Shown here: piece by piece, positions 9,417 to 19,312 of the stretch | Numbering within the stretch: position 1 is the first letter of the stretch | How the letters are laid out: each line of letters opens with the position of its first letter | Assembly (NCBI GenBank): GCA_019636515.1 | Contig: JAHBXI010000002.1 | Span: 248,001-312,000 of the forward strand | From: Phycisphaeraceae bacterium | GTDB taxonomy: Bacteria; Planctomycetota; Phycisphaerae; Phycisphaerales; UBA1924 | Direction: 5' to 3' | Length of the DNA: 64,000 nucleotides | Notes under the pieces: model-generated | Databases searched by the model: none | Told to the model about the DNA's origin: nothing | What the model saw: only the letters and a program-made list of their open reading frames with translations | Position numbers and translations under genes: made by a program

Positions 9417-11008
9417 GCGTGCTGCACCCCGATGAAGCGACGGCTCGCCGGCTGGCCGGTCTGGTCCCGGCCCCGGTCGGGGCGGCCGATCCCGGCAAGG
9501 GGGACGGTTCGCTGGAGGACGAGCCTGGGAAACGCGCCCCGCTGGTGCTGGGAAACCGGTCGTTCGGCGACGTGACGAATATTGTCTGCGGGTACATCGA
9601 GAACAAGCCGGCCCGGTGGTGGCTGCCGACGGTGCTGTTCACGGGCTCGATCGCGGGCCTGGGGGGGATGTTCATCGCGTACCTGGTGATCACGGGGATC
9701 GGGACGTGGGGCCTGAACAACCAGGTTGACTGGGCGTGGGATATCACGAACTTCGTGTTCTGGATCGGCATCGGCCACGCGGGGACGCTCATCTCGGCGA
9801 TCCTGTGCCTGCTCAAGCAGCGGTGGCGGACGGCGATCAACCGTTCGGCGGAGGCGATGACGATCTTCGCGGTGATCTGCGCGGCGACGTTCCCGGGCAT
9901 CCACATCGGCCGTCAGTGGATGGCGTGGATGCTCTTCCCGCTTCCCAACGCCAACGCGATCTGGCCGAACTTCCGTTCGCCGCTCCTGTGGGACGTGTTC
10001 GCGGTCTCGACGTACGGGACGGTGTCGCTTCTGTTCTGGTACATGGGGATGATCCCGGACCTGGCGACGCTGCGTGACCGTGCCGACGCCCGGATGCGGC
10101 GGAACCCAAACGGGGCCACGGTCCTCCCGTTCGTCCCGATCCGGATCGACCGTCTTCGGGCCTTTGTGTACGGGTTGCTCTCGCTGGGCTGGCGGTTCAG
10201 CAGCCGTCACTGGCACCGATACGAGACGGCCTACCTGGTGCTGGCGGGGATCTCGACGCCGCTGGTGCTGAGCGTTCACTCGATCGTGTCGTTCGACTTT
10301 GCGACGTCGATCGTTCCCGGGTGGCACACGACCATCTTCCCGCCGTACTTCGTGGCCGGGGCCATCTTCGGCGGGTTCGCGATGGTGCTCCTCCTGCTGA
10401 TCCCGTTCCGCTCGCTGTTTCCCCGGATGAGCGACCTGATCACGCTCCGCCACCTGGAGAACATGGCCAAGATCGTTCTGGCCACGGGCATGATGGTCGG
10501 CTTTGCCTACGGGATGGAGTTCTTCATCGCGTGGTACTCGGGGAGCCAGTTCGAGCAGGAGGCGTTCCTTTACAACCGCCTGATGCCCCCGTTCTTCGCC
10601 GGGGAGGAAGGGCGGTACGCCCCGTACTGGTGGGCGTACTGGGCGATGATCGGCTGCAACGTGGTCAGCCCGCAGGTGTTCTGGTTCAAGGCGATGCGGC
10701 GCAGCCCGCTGGTGATCTTCATCGTGAGTTTCCTGGTGACGATCGGGATGTGGTTCGAGCGATTCGTGATCATCGTGACGAGCCTTCACCGGGCGTTCCT
10801 GCCGGGAGAGTGGCACATGTTCACGCCGACGCTGGTGGACATCGCGATCTTCGTCGGCTCGTGCGGGGTTTTCCTGACGCTCTTCCTGCTGTTCGCGCGG
10901 TACCTGCCGATGTTCGCGATCTCGGAAGTGAAGGCCGTGCTCCCGCAGGCCAGCCCGCATTACCACCCCGAGCCCGCCGGCCCGGCGGGTGAGAAGGGAG
11001 GTCACTGA
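9413..11008 (+). CDS. actC: Alternative complex III subunit ActC (NrfD-like membrane subunit)
   Basis: This 531-residue integral membrane protein has about ten hydrophobic helices and belongs to the NrfD/PsrC family. It is a quinol-interacting membrane subunit of alternative complex III. Visible family features include the N-terminal cytoplasmic segment followed by [16 protein letters not shown] and a [17 protein letters not shown] helix. The gene begins within the stop of actB (4-base overlap) and ends 2 bases before actD, indicating tight translational coupling. ActC and ActF are paralogous; this one is the larger and follows the iron-sulfur subunit, as expected for ActC. Confidence 0.93.
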   Translation: MSVLHPDEATARRLAGLVPAPVGAADPGKGDGSLEDEPGKRAPLVLGNRSFGDVTNIVCGYIENKPARWWLPTVLFTGSIAGLGGMFIAYLVITGIGTWGLNNQVDWAWDITNFVFWIGIGHAGTLISAILCLLKQRWRTAINRSAEAMTIFAVICAATFPGIHIGRQWMAWMLFPLPNANAIWPNFRSPLLWDVFAVSTYGTVSLLFWYMGMIPDLATLRDRADARMRRNPNGATVLPFVPIRIDRLRAFVYGLLSLGWRFSSRHWHRYETAYLVLAGISTPLVLSVHSIVSFDFATSIVPGWHTTIFPPYFVAGAIFGGFAMVLLLLIPFRSLFPRMSDLITLRHLENMAKIVLATGMMVGFAYGMEFFIAWYSGSQFEQEAFLYNRLMPPFFAGEEGRYAPYWWAYWAMIGCNVVSPQVFWFKAMRRSPLVIFIVSFLVTIGMWFERFVIIVTSLHRAFLPGEWHMFTPTLVDIAIFVGSCGVFLTLFLLFARYLPMFAISEVKAVLPQASPHYHPEPAGPAGEKGGH

Positions 11009-11010
11009 TC

Positions 11011-11040
11011 ATGGCCGGACGAGTCATGGCCGGACGAGCC
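11011..11040 (+). repeat. 15-base tandem duplication at the actD start
   Basis: ATGGCCGGACGAGTC (11011-11025) is followed directly by the same 15 bases with one change (T to C at the 14th base, 11026-11040). The duplication adds MAGRV ahead of MAGRA and creates two in-frame ATG codons. Only the first has a well-spaced ribosome binding site. Confidence 0.85.
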
Positions 11041-11634
11041 ACGGGGACCATCTACACGACCGAGTCGGGGGTTCCGGTGTACGGGATCGTGGCCGAGTAC
11101 GCCACGCCCGCGGACCTGTACCGGGCGTCGGAGATGGTCCGTGACGCCGGGTACGCGAGATGGGATGCGTATTCGCCCTTCCCCGTTCACGGCCTGGACG
11201 AGGCGATGGGTATCCGCCGGACGCGGCTTCCGATCCTGATCGCGGTGATCGGTCTGACGGGCGCGGCGCTTGGGTACCTGATGCAGCACTGGATGTCGGC
11301 GGTGGACTATGCCCAGGTCGTCCAAGGGAAGAATCCGCGGGACTGGGAGGCGTACATCCCGATCACCTTCGAACTGGGGATCTTGTCGGCGGCGTTCACG
11401 GCGATCCTGGGGATGCTTGCCTTCAACCGCCTGCCGATGTGGAACCACCCGCTGTTGCGCAAGGACCGTTTCCTGCGGGTGAGCGACGACCGCTTCATGA
11501 TCTGCATCGAGGCGTCGGACGACCGCTTCGATCCCGAGAAGACACGGCACCTGCTCGAGGCGGCGGGCGGGACCAACGTGGACCTGGTTGAGGATGAGCC
11601 CGAGATGCCGGTCGAGGATGACGGCGGGCACTGA
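11011..11634 (+). CDS. actD: Alternative complex III subunit ActD (DUF3341)
   Basis: This 207-residue protein with two membrane helices (about 70-92 and 112-134) matches the DUF3341/ActD family. The VYGIVAEYATPADLYRASEMVRDAGY segment near the N-terminus and the following DAYSPFPVHGLDEAMG are characteristic. ActD is a membrane subunit that bridges other Act proteins; it has no cofactor. AGGGAGG lies 9 bases before the first ATG. The first 15 bases of the gene are duplicated in tandem, so a second ATG occurs five codons later in nearly identical context. The gene is 2 bases from actC. Confidence 0.92.
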   Translation: MAGRVMAGRATGTIYTTESGVPVYGIVAEYATPADLYRASEMVRDAGYARWDAYSPFPVHGLDEAMGIRRTRLPILIAVIGLTGAALGYLMQHWMSAVDYAQVVQGKNPRDWEAYIPITFELGILSAAFTAILGMLAFNRLPMWNHPLLRKDRFLRVSDDRFMICIEASDDRFDPEKTRHLLEAAGGTNVDLVEDEPEMPVEDDGGH

Positions 11635-11697
11635 AGGCGTTGGGGAGGCCCGGACGGGATGGCGACGAATTGTCGGCTGACAAGGCGGTGGAAAGCG

Positions 11698-12546
11698 ATG
11701 AAGGCGGACACAAAGACAACCTGGGGAGCGGCGAGGTTGGCGGCGGTGGCGCTGGCGACCGCGGCGGTGATGGCGGGGTGCCGCGGGGGACGCAGCGACA
11801 ATCCTCCGCGCGAGTTTTTCCCCGACCTGGACAACCAGATGAAGTGGAAGCCGCAGGATGGATCGGGGTTCTTCGCCGATGGCCGGACGATGCGTCGCCC
11901 GGTCGCCGGGTCGGTGCCTTACGGCCGCGTGAATTTCTACGTCGGGGAGGCCGATCTTGAAGGCTCCAAGCCCTGGGCGCGGCGGTGGATGGAGGAGCGG
12001 GAAGATTTCCTGAAAGCCGACGACGCGGTGTACACGGGCAAGAACGGCTCTGGTGAGTACCTGGACCGGATCCCGATGGCGGTGACTCGTCCGATGCTCG
12101 ACCTGGGGCGACAGCAGTACAACATCTATTGCTCGGTGTGCCACGGGTACCTGGGCGATGGCCAGGGGATGGTGGGAAAGAACTGGTCGGCGCCGCTGCC
12201 GTCGTTCCATGACCCCAAGTACAGCCCGGGCGCGACGGAGGAGTACACGGACGAGGCGACACGCCAGACGCGAACTCGCCCGGCGCGGACCGGCCAGGAC
12301 GGGTACCTGTTCAGCGTGGCCCGAGAGGGCGTGTGGGATGTCCAGGGGAACAACAAGATGCCCGGGTACGGCCACGCGTTGTCGGAGCGTGAGTCGTGGG
12401 CGGTGGTGGCGTACATCCGGGCGTTGCGGGAGTCTCGCGGAGTGAAGATCGACGACCCGTCGATCCCGCGGGGCCAGCGCGACGCGCTGGTCCGCGGGAG
12501 GCCGTCGTCCGCGGGCGATTCGGCGGACAACGGAGGTCAGCCGTGA
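11698..12546 (+). CDS. actE: Alternative complex III subunit ActE, monoheme cytochrome c lipoprotein
   Basis: ActE is the monoheme cytochrome c of alternative complex III. One CXXCH motif (CSVCH at 145-149) lies in a class I cytochrome c domain that ends with an AYIRALR helix. The N-terminus is a lipoprotein signal ending in a VMAGC lipobox, so the protein is probably tethered to the outer face of the inner membrane. I chose ATG 11698 (282 residues) because it gives a normal 28-residue signal; ATG 11659 adds 13 residues and has a GGGGAGG 10 bases upstream, so it cannot be excluded. The stop overlaps the actF GTG start by 4 bases. Confidence 0.88.
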   Translation: MKADTKTTWGAARLAAVALATAAVMAGCRGGRSDNPPREFFPDLDNQMKWKPQDGSGFFADGRTMRRPVAGSVPYGRVNFYVGEADLEGSKPWARRWMEEREDFLKADDAVYTGKNGSGEYLDRIPMAVTRPMLDLGRQQYNIYCSVCHGYLGDGQGMVGKNWSAPLPSFHDPKYSPGATEEYTDEATRQTRTRPARTGQDGYLFSVAREGVWDVQGNNKMPGYGHALSERESWAVVAYIRALRESRGVKIDDPSIPRGQRDALVRGRPSSAGDSADNGGQP

Positions 12547-13859
12547 CGAGTGCATCCTCACATTCTCACGCCGATCACCACGCCCAGGCGTCGGGCGATG
12601 GGCATGGTCACGGCCCCGACCGGGCGTACCTGCTCCGTGAGGACAACATCACGCTCTCTCCGGGTACGGGCCGGGGACTCTCGCGCGCGTTGCTCGGGGC
12701 CGGGGTGATCGGGATCGTGCTGGCGGGGTTTGGATCGACGATGATCGGCCCGGCGGGAGCGTCGCACGCGCTGGCCGCGCTGCACGTGGGCGTGATGGCG
12801 TGCCTGGCGGTCACGCTGGGGAACCTCTGGTACATCCTGCTGTTCTCGCTGGTGCGGTCGGGATGGAGCGCGACGATCCGGCGCCAGATGGAGAACGTGG
12901 CGTCCCTGGTCCCGCTGCTGGGAGTCGGCGTGATCGGGATCTGCGTGGCCGACCTGGTTCTGGGTCACCCGCTGTTCCGGTGGATGGGGGAGCATCAGGG
13001 CGACTACCTGCTGAGCAAGAAATCGGCGTGGCTGAATCAGCCGTTCTTCTACGTCCGAATCGTCGTGTACCTGATGGTCTGGACGTTCCTGGCCCGGCGA
13101 ATGACCGGGCTGAGCCTCGAGCAGGACCGCACGGGGGACAAGTGGCTCAGCGCCAAGGCCGCGGCCACCGGGGCGTGGGGCATGCTCTTTTTCGCCTTGT
13201 CGGTGGCGTTTGCCTCGTTCGACCTTCTGATGGCGCTTGACCATCGGTTCTTCAGCACGATGTGGGGGGTGTACTACTTCGCGGGCAGCGCGTACGCGGG
13301 GATCGCGGTGTGCATCCTGATCACGGCCTCGCTCCGCCGCCTGGGCCGGCTCGAAGGGGTCGTGACCGAGGAGCACAACCACGACATGGGCAAGTTCCTG
13401 TTCGCGTTCACCGTCTTCTGGGCGTACATCGCGTTCAGCCAGTATTTCCTGATCTGGTACAGCAACATCCCGGAGGAGACGGCGTACTACATCGCCCGCA
13501 AGACCGGCGGCTGGAACGCGCTGTTCTCGTTCCTGGTGTTTGGTCACTTCCTGGTGCCGTTCATCCTGCTGCTGTTCCGACCCTTCAAGAAGCGTCCGGG
13601 GCTGGTCATGGCGATGGCGGGCTGGGCGATCCTGGCGCACGTGGCGGATGTTTTCTGGATCGTTCGGCCATCGGTGTACGCCTCGGGCGACTTCGTGGAC
13701 AAGATCGGCGTCGGTGGTTTGTGGGTTGACGTGGTGGCGATCGGGGGGGTCATGGCGGTCTTCGCGGCCCTGGTGATCCGTAAAGTCACTTCGGGAGTCC
13801 TGGTGGCGGTGAACGACCCGTACATGGATCAGGCTCTGGAACACAAGAATTACGTCTAG
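12543..13859 (+). CDS. actF: Alternative complex III subunit ActF (NrfD-like membrane subunit)
   Basis: This is the second NrfD-like polytopic membrane subunit of alternative complex III, with about ten helices in 438 residues. A start at GTG 12543 is supported by GGAGG at 12532-12536 and by the 4-base GTGA overlap with actE. An in-frame upstream start at 12396 would read through actE in another frame and is unlikely. The N-terminus is histidine-rich (SHSHADHHAQ), as is common for subunits in this cluster. It completes a canonical actABCDEF order. The downstream gap to the next gene is 131 bases and AT-rich. Confidence 0.92.
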   Translation: MTSASSHSHADHHAQASGDGHGHGPDRAYLLREDNITLSPGTGRGLSRALLGAGVIGIVLAGFGSTMIGPAGASHALAALHVGVMACLAVTLGNLWYILLFSLVRSGWSATIRRQMENVASLVPLLGVGVIGICVADLVLGHPLFRWMGEHQGDYLLSKKSAWLNQPFFYVRIVVYLMVWTFLARRMTGLSLEQDRTGDKWLSAKAAATGAWGMLFFALSVAFASFDLLMALDHRFFSTMWGVYYFAGSAYAGIAVCILITASLRRLGRLEGVVTEEHNHDMGKFLFAFTVFWAYIAFSQYFLIWYSNIPEETAYYIARKTGGWNALFSFLVFGHFLVPFILLLFRPFKKRPGLVMAMAGWAILAHVADVFWIVRPSVYASGDFVDKIGVGGLWVDVVAIGGVMAVFAALVIRKVTSGVLVAVNDPYMDQALEHKNYV

Positions 13860-13861
13860 AT

Positions 13862-13891
13862 TTGTCCACAAGAATATGTTCGGAATATATT
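13862..13891 (+). promoter_or_regulatory. Candidate internal promoter for the oxidase genes
   Basis: TTGTCC (13862-13867) and TATATT (13886-13891) are separated by 18 bases in the only AT-rich gap of the respiratory cluster. A direct repeat GAATAT-5-GAATAT overlaps the spacer and -10. It would allow the SCO1/caa3 genes to be expressed separately from actA-F. The assignment is by consensus match only. Confidence 0.4.
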
Positions 13892-13990
13892 TAGGGTTCG
13901 CTTTATCGCGTTGAACAGTAAAGAATCCGGTGAGCCAGGATTTTCCGAATCCATGGTGAGCACGGTGAGAACGAAGGACGAGGTTGCCCG

Positions 13991-14413
13991 ATGGCCGCAT
14001 CGCACGCCCCGCACGAGATCCCGATCGAGCACGAGCCCGCCGATTCGTGGCACCACCACGACCTGAGTGCCGAGGGCATGCCCCAGCGAGAGCACGCCTC
14101 GGTGGCCAACCCGCTCGCGTTGTTCATCACGTTTGTCGCGCTCAGTGTCGTGACCCTGGCGCTGGTTGGGATTGTCCAGATGTACTACTACCAGCAGGTC
14201 AGCGGCGTCGGGGGCCTTGTTGCCCGGCAGGACAAGGAAGCGACGCTGCGGATGTCGGCCGATGCGCAGTTGTACTCCCAGGAGTCCGAACGCCGCCTGG
14301 GCGCGTACGAGTGGGTGGATGCCCAGGCGGGCACGGTCTCGATCCCGATCGAGGCGGCGTTCGACCGTGTGATCGAGACGTATTCACGCGCGGCGGAGGC
14401 GAGCGGGCGGTAA
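13991..14413 (+). CDS. Small single-helix membrane protein of the ACIII-caa3 cluster
   Basis: This 140-residue protein has a histidine-rich cytoplasmic N-terminus, one membrane helix (about 43-66) and a soluble tail containing YEWVDAQAGTVSIPIEAAFDRVIE. The tail resembles the short heme-less proteins often encoded between actF and SCO1 in planctomycete and Bacteroidota clusters. No cofactor motif is present. A GAGG at 13980-13983, 7 bases before the ATG, supports the start. Position between the quinol-oxidising complex and the oxidase suggests an assembly or bridging role, but I cannot assign a function. Confidence 0.75.
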   Translation: MAASHAPHEIPIEHEPADSWHHHDLSAEGMPQREHASVANPLALFITFVALSVVTLALVGIVQMYYYQQVSGVGGLVARQDKEATLRMSADAQLYSQESERRLGAYEWVDAQAGTVSIPIEAAFDRVIETYSRAAEASGR

Positions 14414-14418
14414 GAGCG

Positions 14419-15417
14419 ATGCGGGTTTTTTCCCTTTCCATTTCCAGGTTTTCGATGCTCGCGTCTTGCGGGCTGATCGTCTGGCTCCTGGCGGCCGGTT
14501 CGGCCGTGGCTCAGGATGCCCCGGGGACCGAAGCACCCGAAGGTCGGGTTCGCCCAACCGACCTGCCGACGCAGGACCTGCCTCCCCAGGTGCGAGGACT
14601 GGAAGTCCAGGAGCGTCTGGGAGCGACGCTGCCTCTTGAACTGCAGTTCGTGGACCATGCCGGGCGTACGGTGATGCTCGGGGAGTATTTTCCCGCCGCT
14701 TCGGGCCGCCTGAAGACCGGGGAGCGCCCGCGTCCTTCGATCATCATGATGGGGTACTACGGGTGTCCGGTGGTGTGCTCGGTGGTCCAGGACAAGATCC
14801 TCGAGTCGCTTGAAAAGGTTGACCTGACAATCGGGAAGGACTTCAACTTCCTCGTGTTCAGTTTCGAGCCGACCGAGAGCGCGGCGGTGGCCAGGGGCTC
14901 GCGTGAGCGGGCGATCTCCGGGTACGGACGAGCGGGCTCTGCCGAGGTGGACCGTGGGTTCGCCTACCACGCGGGCAACGCGGAGTCGTCCCGGCAGTTG
15001 TCCAACGCCCTGGGCTTCCCGTACCGGAAGGTCGAGAGCGGGGAGTATTCGCACCCGGTGGCGTTGTTCGTGGTGTCTCCGGAAGGCGTGATTTCTCGAT
15101 ACATCTACGGGTTCAGTTACCCGTCGGCTCAGGTGAAACTCGCGCTGCTCGACGCGTCGGACGGCAAACTGGCGCGCAGCATCGGCGACTATTTCATGAA
15201 CTACTGCTACCTGTACGACCCGAGCGTGGGAAAGTACACGATCCATGCGATGCGGGTGATGCAGGTGGGGGGGGCGCTGGCGATCCTGGGCGTGGGGGGG
15301 CTGATCGCGGGGCTTCGGATCGCGGAGCGTCTCCGGCGTCGTCCGGCGGTTTTTGTCGAGCAACCTTCGCCGTCGGGGCGAACGGGCGGTGAACCATTGA
15401 CAGGGCCAGCGGCATGA
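14419..15417 (+). CDS. SCO1/SenC copper chaperone
   Basis: SCO1 proteins deliver copper to, and keep reduced, the CuA site of cytochrome oxidase subunit II. The copper ligands are visible: C116 and C120 in a CPVVC motif and H212 in YSHP, all in a thioredoxin-like fold. The protein is 332 residues with a cleavable-looking signal (LIVWLLAAGSAVAQD) and, unusually, a C-terminal membrane helix (about 280-300). It directly precedes the CuA-bearing subunit II, whose start overlaps its stop by 4 bases. The ATG at 14419 is 5 bases after the preceding stop. Confidence 0.9.
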   Translation: MRVFSLSISRFSMLASCGLIVWLLAAGSAVAQDAPGTEAPEGRVRPTDLPTQDLPPQVRGLEVQERLGATLPLELQFVDHAGRTVMLGEYFPAASGRLKTGERPRPSIIMMGYYGCPVVCSVVQDKILESLEKVDLTIGKDFNFLVFSFEPTESAAVARGSRERAISGYGRAGSAEVDRGFAYHAGNAESSRQLSNALGFPYRKVESGEYSHPVALFVVSPEGVISRYIYGFSYPSAQVKLALLDASDGKLARSIGDYFMNYCYLYDPSVGKYTIHAMRVMQVGGALAILGVGGLIAGLRIAERLRRRPAVFVEQPSPSGRTGGEPLTGPAA

Positions 15418-16493
15418 CCATGATCGATCCATCCACCACCCTCATCCTCGGGGACGCGGTCCACGACTACATTTTTCGGCGCGACGGCCTGGGCGGTCGG
15501 TCGATGGCCGATGGGGCGGCGTCGGCCGACGGGATCTTCATGTTCATCTTCTGGATCTCGACGGCGGTGTTCGTGCCGTTCACGGTCCTGATGTTGTACT
15601 GGGCGTTCAAGTACCGCCGCCGTCCCGGGACGATCGCGCAGGCAAGCCCCTCGCACAACACGATGCTCGAACTGGCCTGGAGCGTGGTGCCGCTGGGCTT
15701 TTTCGCGTACATGTTCTTCGAGGGGTTCCACGGGTACATGGCCCGCCTGACGTCGCCGCCCGACGCCATCGAGATGCACCTGACCGCCCGCAAGTGGAGT
15801 TGGACGCTGGCGTACCCCAACGGGGCGGAGACGCCGGTGCAGCAGCGTGTGGGGGCCCAGGACGTGCCGGTCTTCTACGTTCCCGAGGACAAGCCGGTGA
15901 AATTCCGGATGATCAGCCAGGACGTGCTGCACGCGTTCTGGGTCCCGGACTTTCGGGCGAAGATGGACGTGATCCCGAACCGTTACACGAGTTTCTGGTT
16001 CAAGCCCGACCGCCTGGATTCCGCCTCGACGGGGACCACGGACACGGGGGTGAAATACCGCGACCATTTCGTGTTCTGCGCGGAGTACTGCGGCGACCTG
16101 CACTCGGAGATGGCGGCGATCATCCGGGTGGTGCCGGAAGCCTACTACCACGAGACGATCAACAAGTGGAACGACGCGGTGGACCCGGTCGAACTGGGCC
16201 GTCGGCAGTGGGCGGCCAAGTGCGCCTCGTGCCACTCGGTGGATGGCAGCAAGAACACCGGCCCGACATGGAAGGGCCTGTACGGGTCGTCGAGGGAGTT
16301 CACCGACGGGAGTTCCTACACGCCCGAGCAGATGGCCAACGACGATTTTTTCGCGGAGTACATACGGGAGTCGATCCTGGTGCCGGCGAAGAAGATCGTG
16401 GCGGGGTACCCGAACCAGATGACCCCGTGGGCGGGGCAGATCAGCGAGGCGCAGATCAACGGGATCATCGCCTACATCAAGTCTCTGAAGTGA
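15414..16493 (+). CDS. ctaC: Cytochrome c oxidase subunit II with fused cytochrome c (caa3 type)
   Basis: Subunit II accepts electrons at the CuA centre and passes them to subunit I. The CuA ligands are H173, C222, E224, C226, H230 and M233 (motif CAEYCGDLHSEM). A C-terminal class I cytochrome c domain carries CASCH at 270-274 with a likely axial Met at 336, which makes this a caa3-type enzyme. Two N-terminal helices (about 40-64 and 84-105) anchor it. No cleavable signal is obvious. The fused cytochrome could receive electrons directly from alternative complex III. Confidence 0.95.
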   Translation: MTMIDPSTTLILGDAVHDYIFRRDGLGGRSMADGAASADGIFMFIFWISTAVFVPFTVLMLYWAFKYRRRPGTIAQASPSHNTMLELAWSVVPLGFFAYMFFEGFHGYMARLTSPPDAIEMHLTARKWSWTLAYPNGAETPVQQRVGAQDVPVFYVPEDKPVKFRMISQDVLHAFWVPDFRAKMDVIPNRYTSFWFKPDRLDSASTGTTDTGVKYRDHFVFCAEYCGDLHSEMAAIIRVVPEAYYHETINKWNDAVDPVELGRRQWAAKCASCHSVDGSKNTGPTWKGLYGSSREFTDGSSYTPEQMANDDFFAEYIRESILVPAKKIVAGYPNQMTPWAGQISEAQINGIIAYIKSLK

Positions 16494-16568
16494 GGCGTAC
16501 GCGACGGGAGAGGACGGATCGGCCCGGGCCATGACGCACGGGCCTCAACGACGGGATCGGACACGACC

Positions 16569-18395
16569 ATGGCGACCATCGACGACCGCAACGCCGACAC
16601 GCTGGGATCCGCCGCCGGGCATGGGCACGACGAGGGCAGTTACCTGACCCCGCGTGGCGGCCTGATCACGACGATCTGGGACTGGGCGACGACGGTCGAC
16701 CACAAGAAGATCGGCGTGATGTACCTGGCGGCGGTGCTGATGATGTTCTTTTTCGGCGGGGTGGCCGCGCTGGCCGTCCGGACCGAACTGTTCTCTCCCG
16801 TGCGGGAGGTCCCCGGGGAGGGCATCACGGGGCAGTGGCTGGGGTCGTTCTTGGGGAACCCCGACGCGAGCATCGCCGAGAACAACAACCTGTACAACCG
16901 GGCGTTCACGCTTCACGGGGCGATCATGGTGTTCATGGTGATCATCCCGAGCGTGCCGGCGGCGCTTGGGAATTTCTTCCTGCCGATCATGATCGGGGCG
17001 AAGGACGTGGCGTTCCCGCGGCTGAACCTGCTGTCGTGGTACATCTACGTGACGGGGTCGATCTTCGGGATCATGTCGATCCTGATGGGGGGCGTGGACA
17101 CGGGATGGACGTTCTACACGCCGTATTCAACGACCACCGACGCGGACCAGATGCGCGTGGTGTACATGGTGCTGGCGGCGTTCATTCTCGGGTTCAGTTC
17201 GATCCTGACAGGGCTGAATTTCGTGGTGACGACGCACAAACTGCGGGCCCCCGGGATGGGGTGGTTCGACATGCCCCTGTTCGTGTGGGCGGTGTACGCG
17301 ACGTCGATCCTGCAGGTGCTGGCGACGCCGGTGATCGGGATCACGCTGCTGCTGCTGGTCTTCGAGCGCCTGTTCCGGGTGGGGATCTTCGATCCGGGCC
17401 TGGGGGGCGACCCGGTGCTGTTCCAGCACTTTTTCTGGTTCTACAGCCACCCGGTGGTGTACGTGATGATTCTTCCTGGGATGGCGGTGATCAACGAGAT
17501 CATCCCGGTACACTCGCACAAGAAGATCTTCGGGTACCGCTCGATGGCGTTCGCGTCGCTGGGGATCGCGGCGGTGTCGTTCCTGGTCTGGGGTCACCAC
17601 ATGTTCACCTCGACGGGTGAACTGGCGGCGACGGTCTTCTCGGCGCTGACGTTCCTGGTGGCGGTGCCGACGGCGGTGAAGGTCTTCAACTGGCTGGGGA
17701 CCCTGTACAAGGGGTCGATCTCCATGACCCCCCCGATGGTCTATGCCCTGATGTTCCTGTTCCTGTTCACGATCGGGGGCCTGACGGGCCTGCCGCTGGC
17801 GACGCTCTCAACCGACATGCACCTTCACGACAGTTACTTCGTCGTGGCTCACTTCCACTACGTGATGATGGGTGGGACGATCATCGCGTTCATCGGGGGC
17901 CTCCATCACTGGTGGCCCAAGATGTTCGGCCGGATGTACAACGAGCGCGCGGCGATCGTGTTCGCGCTGGTGCAGTTCGTCGGCTTCAACGTGACGTTCT
18001 TCACGCAGTTCATCCTCGGAACCCGCGGGATGCCGCGGCGGTACGCCTCCTACGTCGACGAATTCCAGACGCTGCACCAGATCTCGACGTTCGGGTCGTA
18101 CATCCTGGCGATCGGGTTCACGGGCAGCCTGGCGGTGTTCGTGCATTCGCTGCTGGCGGGCAAGAAGGCTCCGCAGAACCCCTGGGGCGGGCTGACGCTC
18201 GAGTGGCACGTGGAAAGCCCGCCGTCGACGCACAACTTCCACAAGGAGCCGATCGTTCACCACGGCCCGTACGACTTCGACACGATCCTGCCGCCGGGGT
18301 GGGATCCGAAGGACTACCCGGTGCCCAACGCCCATGAACAGGCCGAGGCGTACGCGAAGGCCCAGCACTCCCACGTCGGATCCTCGCACCACTGA
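16569..18395 (+). CDS. ctaD: Cytochrome c oxidase subunit I, A2-type heme-copper oxidase
   Basis: Subunit I is the proton-pumping catalytic core (608 residues, at least 12 helices). Metal ligands are visible: H116 and H430 for low-spin heme a, H428 for heme a3, and H294, H343 and H344 for CuB, with Y298 positioned for the His-Tyr cross-link. The motif around CuB is YSHPVVY (292-298), so the D-channel glutamate of A1 enzymes is replaced by the Tyr-Ser pair that defines A2-type oxidases. The C-terminus is an extended hydrophilic tail rich in His, Pro and Asp. It lies 75 bases after subunit II. Confidence 0.96.
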   Translation: MATIDDRNADTLGSAAGHGHDEGSYLTPRGGLITTIWDWATTVDHKKIGVMYLAAVLMMFFFGGVAALAVRTELFSPVREVPGEGITGQWLGSFLGNPDASIAENNNLYNRAFTLHGAIMVFMVIIPSVPAALGNFFLPIMIGAKDVAFPRLNLLSWYIYVTGSIFGIMSILMGGVDTGWTFYTPYSTTTDADQMRVVYMVLAAFILGFSSILTGLNFVVTTHKLRAPGMGWFDMPLFVWAVYATSILQVLATPVIGITLLLLVFERLFRVGIFDPGLGGDPVLFQHFFWFYSHPVVYVMILPGMAVINEIIPVHSHKKIFGYRSMAFASLGIAAVSFLVWGHHMFTSTGELAATVFSALTFLVAVPTAVKVFNWLGTLYKGSISMTPPMVYALMFLFLFTIGGLTGLPLATLSTDMHLHDSYFVVAHFHYVMMGGTIIAFIGGLHHWWPKMFGRMYNERAAIVFALVQFVGFNVTFFTQFILGTRGMPRRYASYVDEFQTLHQISTFGSYILAIGFTGSLAVFVHSLLAGKKAPQNPWGGLTLEWHVESPPSTHNFHKEPIVHHGPYDFDTILPPGWDPKDYPVPNAHEQAEAYAKAQHSHVGSSHH

Positions 18396-18454
18396 ACCCG
18401 TCCGCCCGCGATGTCTCCACCCCCCGCGTCGAATCACCCCGAGGGCACGCCCCG

Positions 18455-19243
18455 ATGACCACCGTCCCGATCCGAGAAACCGAGTCCCACGCCACCGCCA
18501 CGGGGGCGGTGCCGTGGCACAAGTACAAGGCGGCGCACCACTTCCGGAACAAGGAAGAGGAGTTCGACGGCGTCAAACTGGGGATGTGGCTGTTCCTGGC
18601 GACGGAAGTGCTGCTTTTTTCGGGCCTTTTCTGCGCGTACGCGGTCTTCCGGATCCTGCATCCCGAGGCGTTCACGAACGGATCCTCGTACCTGGACTGG
18701 CGGTGGGGGGGGCTGAACACGGTGGTGCTGCTGGTGTCGAGTTACACCATGGCGGCGAGCATCCGAAACGTTCAGTTGCAGCAGTTCGCCCGCGCGAAGT
18801 TCAACCTGCTGTTTACGATGGCCTGCGGCCTGGCGTTCCTGTGCATCAAGTTCCTGTTCGAGTACACCCCGAAGTGGTCGGGGTGGTTCTTCGTGCTTGA
18901 TCCGGCGCTGTCGCACCACGAGGACTCGGGCAAGCGGGCCCTGGGCGGCCTGTTCCACTTCGTGGAGGGGTACGGCGGCAAGCGTCCCGGCGAGTGGTTT
19001 GATTACCCGTTCTCGACCGACAACTACGAGCATCTCTGGTGGAGTGTGTATTACAGCGCGACGGGGATCCACGCCACGCACGTCATCATCGGGATGGGGC
19101 TGATCGCGTGGGTGTACCTCCGTGTGCGCAAGGGGATGTACGGCCCGACGCACTACACGGGTGTCGAGATGGCCGGCCTGTACTGGCACCTGGTCGACCT
19201 GATCTGGATCTTCCTGTTCCCGCTTTTGTACCTCATCCACTGA
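18455..19243 (+). CDS. ctaE: Cytochrome c oxidase subunit III
   Basis: This 262-residue membrane protein matches subunit III. It has a KLGMWLFLATEVLLFSGLF helix 1 motif near residues 45-65, a central YYSATGIHATHVIIGM segment and a C-terminal YWHLVDLIWIFLFPLLYL helix. Subunit III has no redox cofactor and stabilises subunit I. A soluble insertion of about 55 residues (roughly 140-195) separates the middle helices, containing HHEDSGKRALGG. It lies between subunits I and IV on the same strand. Confidence 0.94.
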   Translation: MTTVPIRETESHATATGAVPWHKYKAAHHFRNKEEEFDGVKLGMWLFLATEVLLFSGLFCAYAVFRILHPEAFTNGSSYLDWRWGGLNTVVLLVSSYTMAASIRNVQLQQFARAKFNLLFTMACGLAFLCIKFLFEYTPKWSGWFFVLDPALSHHEDSGKRALGGLFHFVEGYGGKRPGEWFDYPFSTDNYEHLWWSVYYSATGIHATHVIIGMGLIAWVYLRVRKGMYGPTHYTGVEMAGLYWHLVDLIWIFLFPLLYLIH

Positions 19244-19312
19244 CCCCGAGCCACGAGGGCCGCGCCGGCGAGCCCCCCTTCGGAACCCCGTACCCCGACG
19301 CCGAGACGACCC

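Noticed and set aside
9344..11005. Minus-strand open frame of 553 codons opposite actC
   Set aside because: Product is dominated by Arg, His, Asp and Pro; actC on the other strand is a clear NrfD-like protein.
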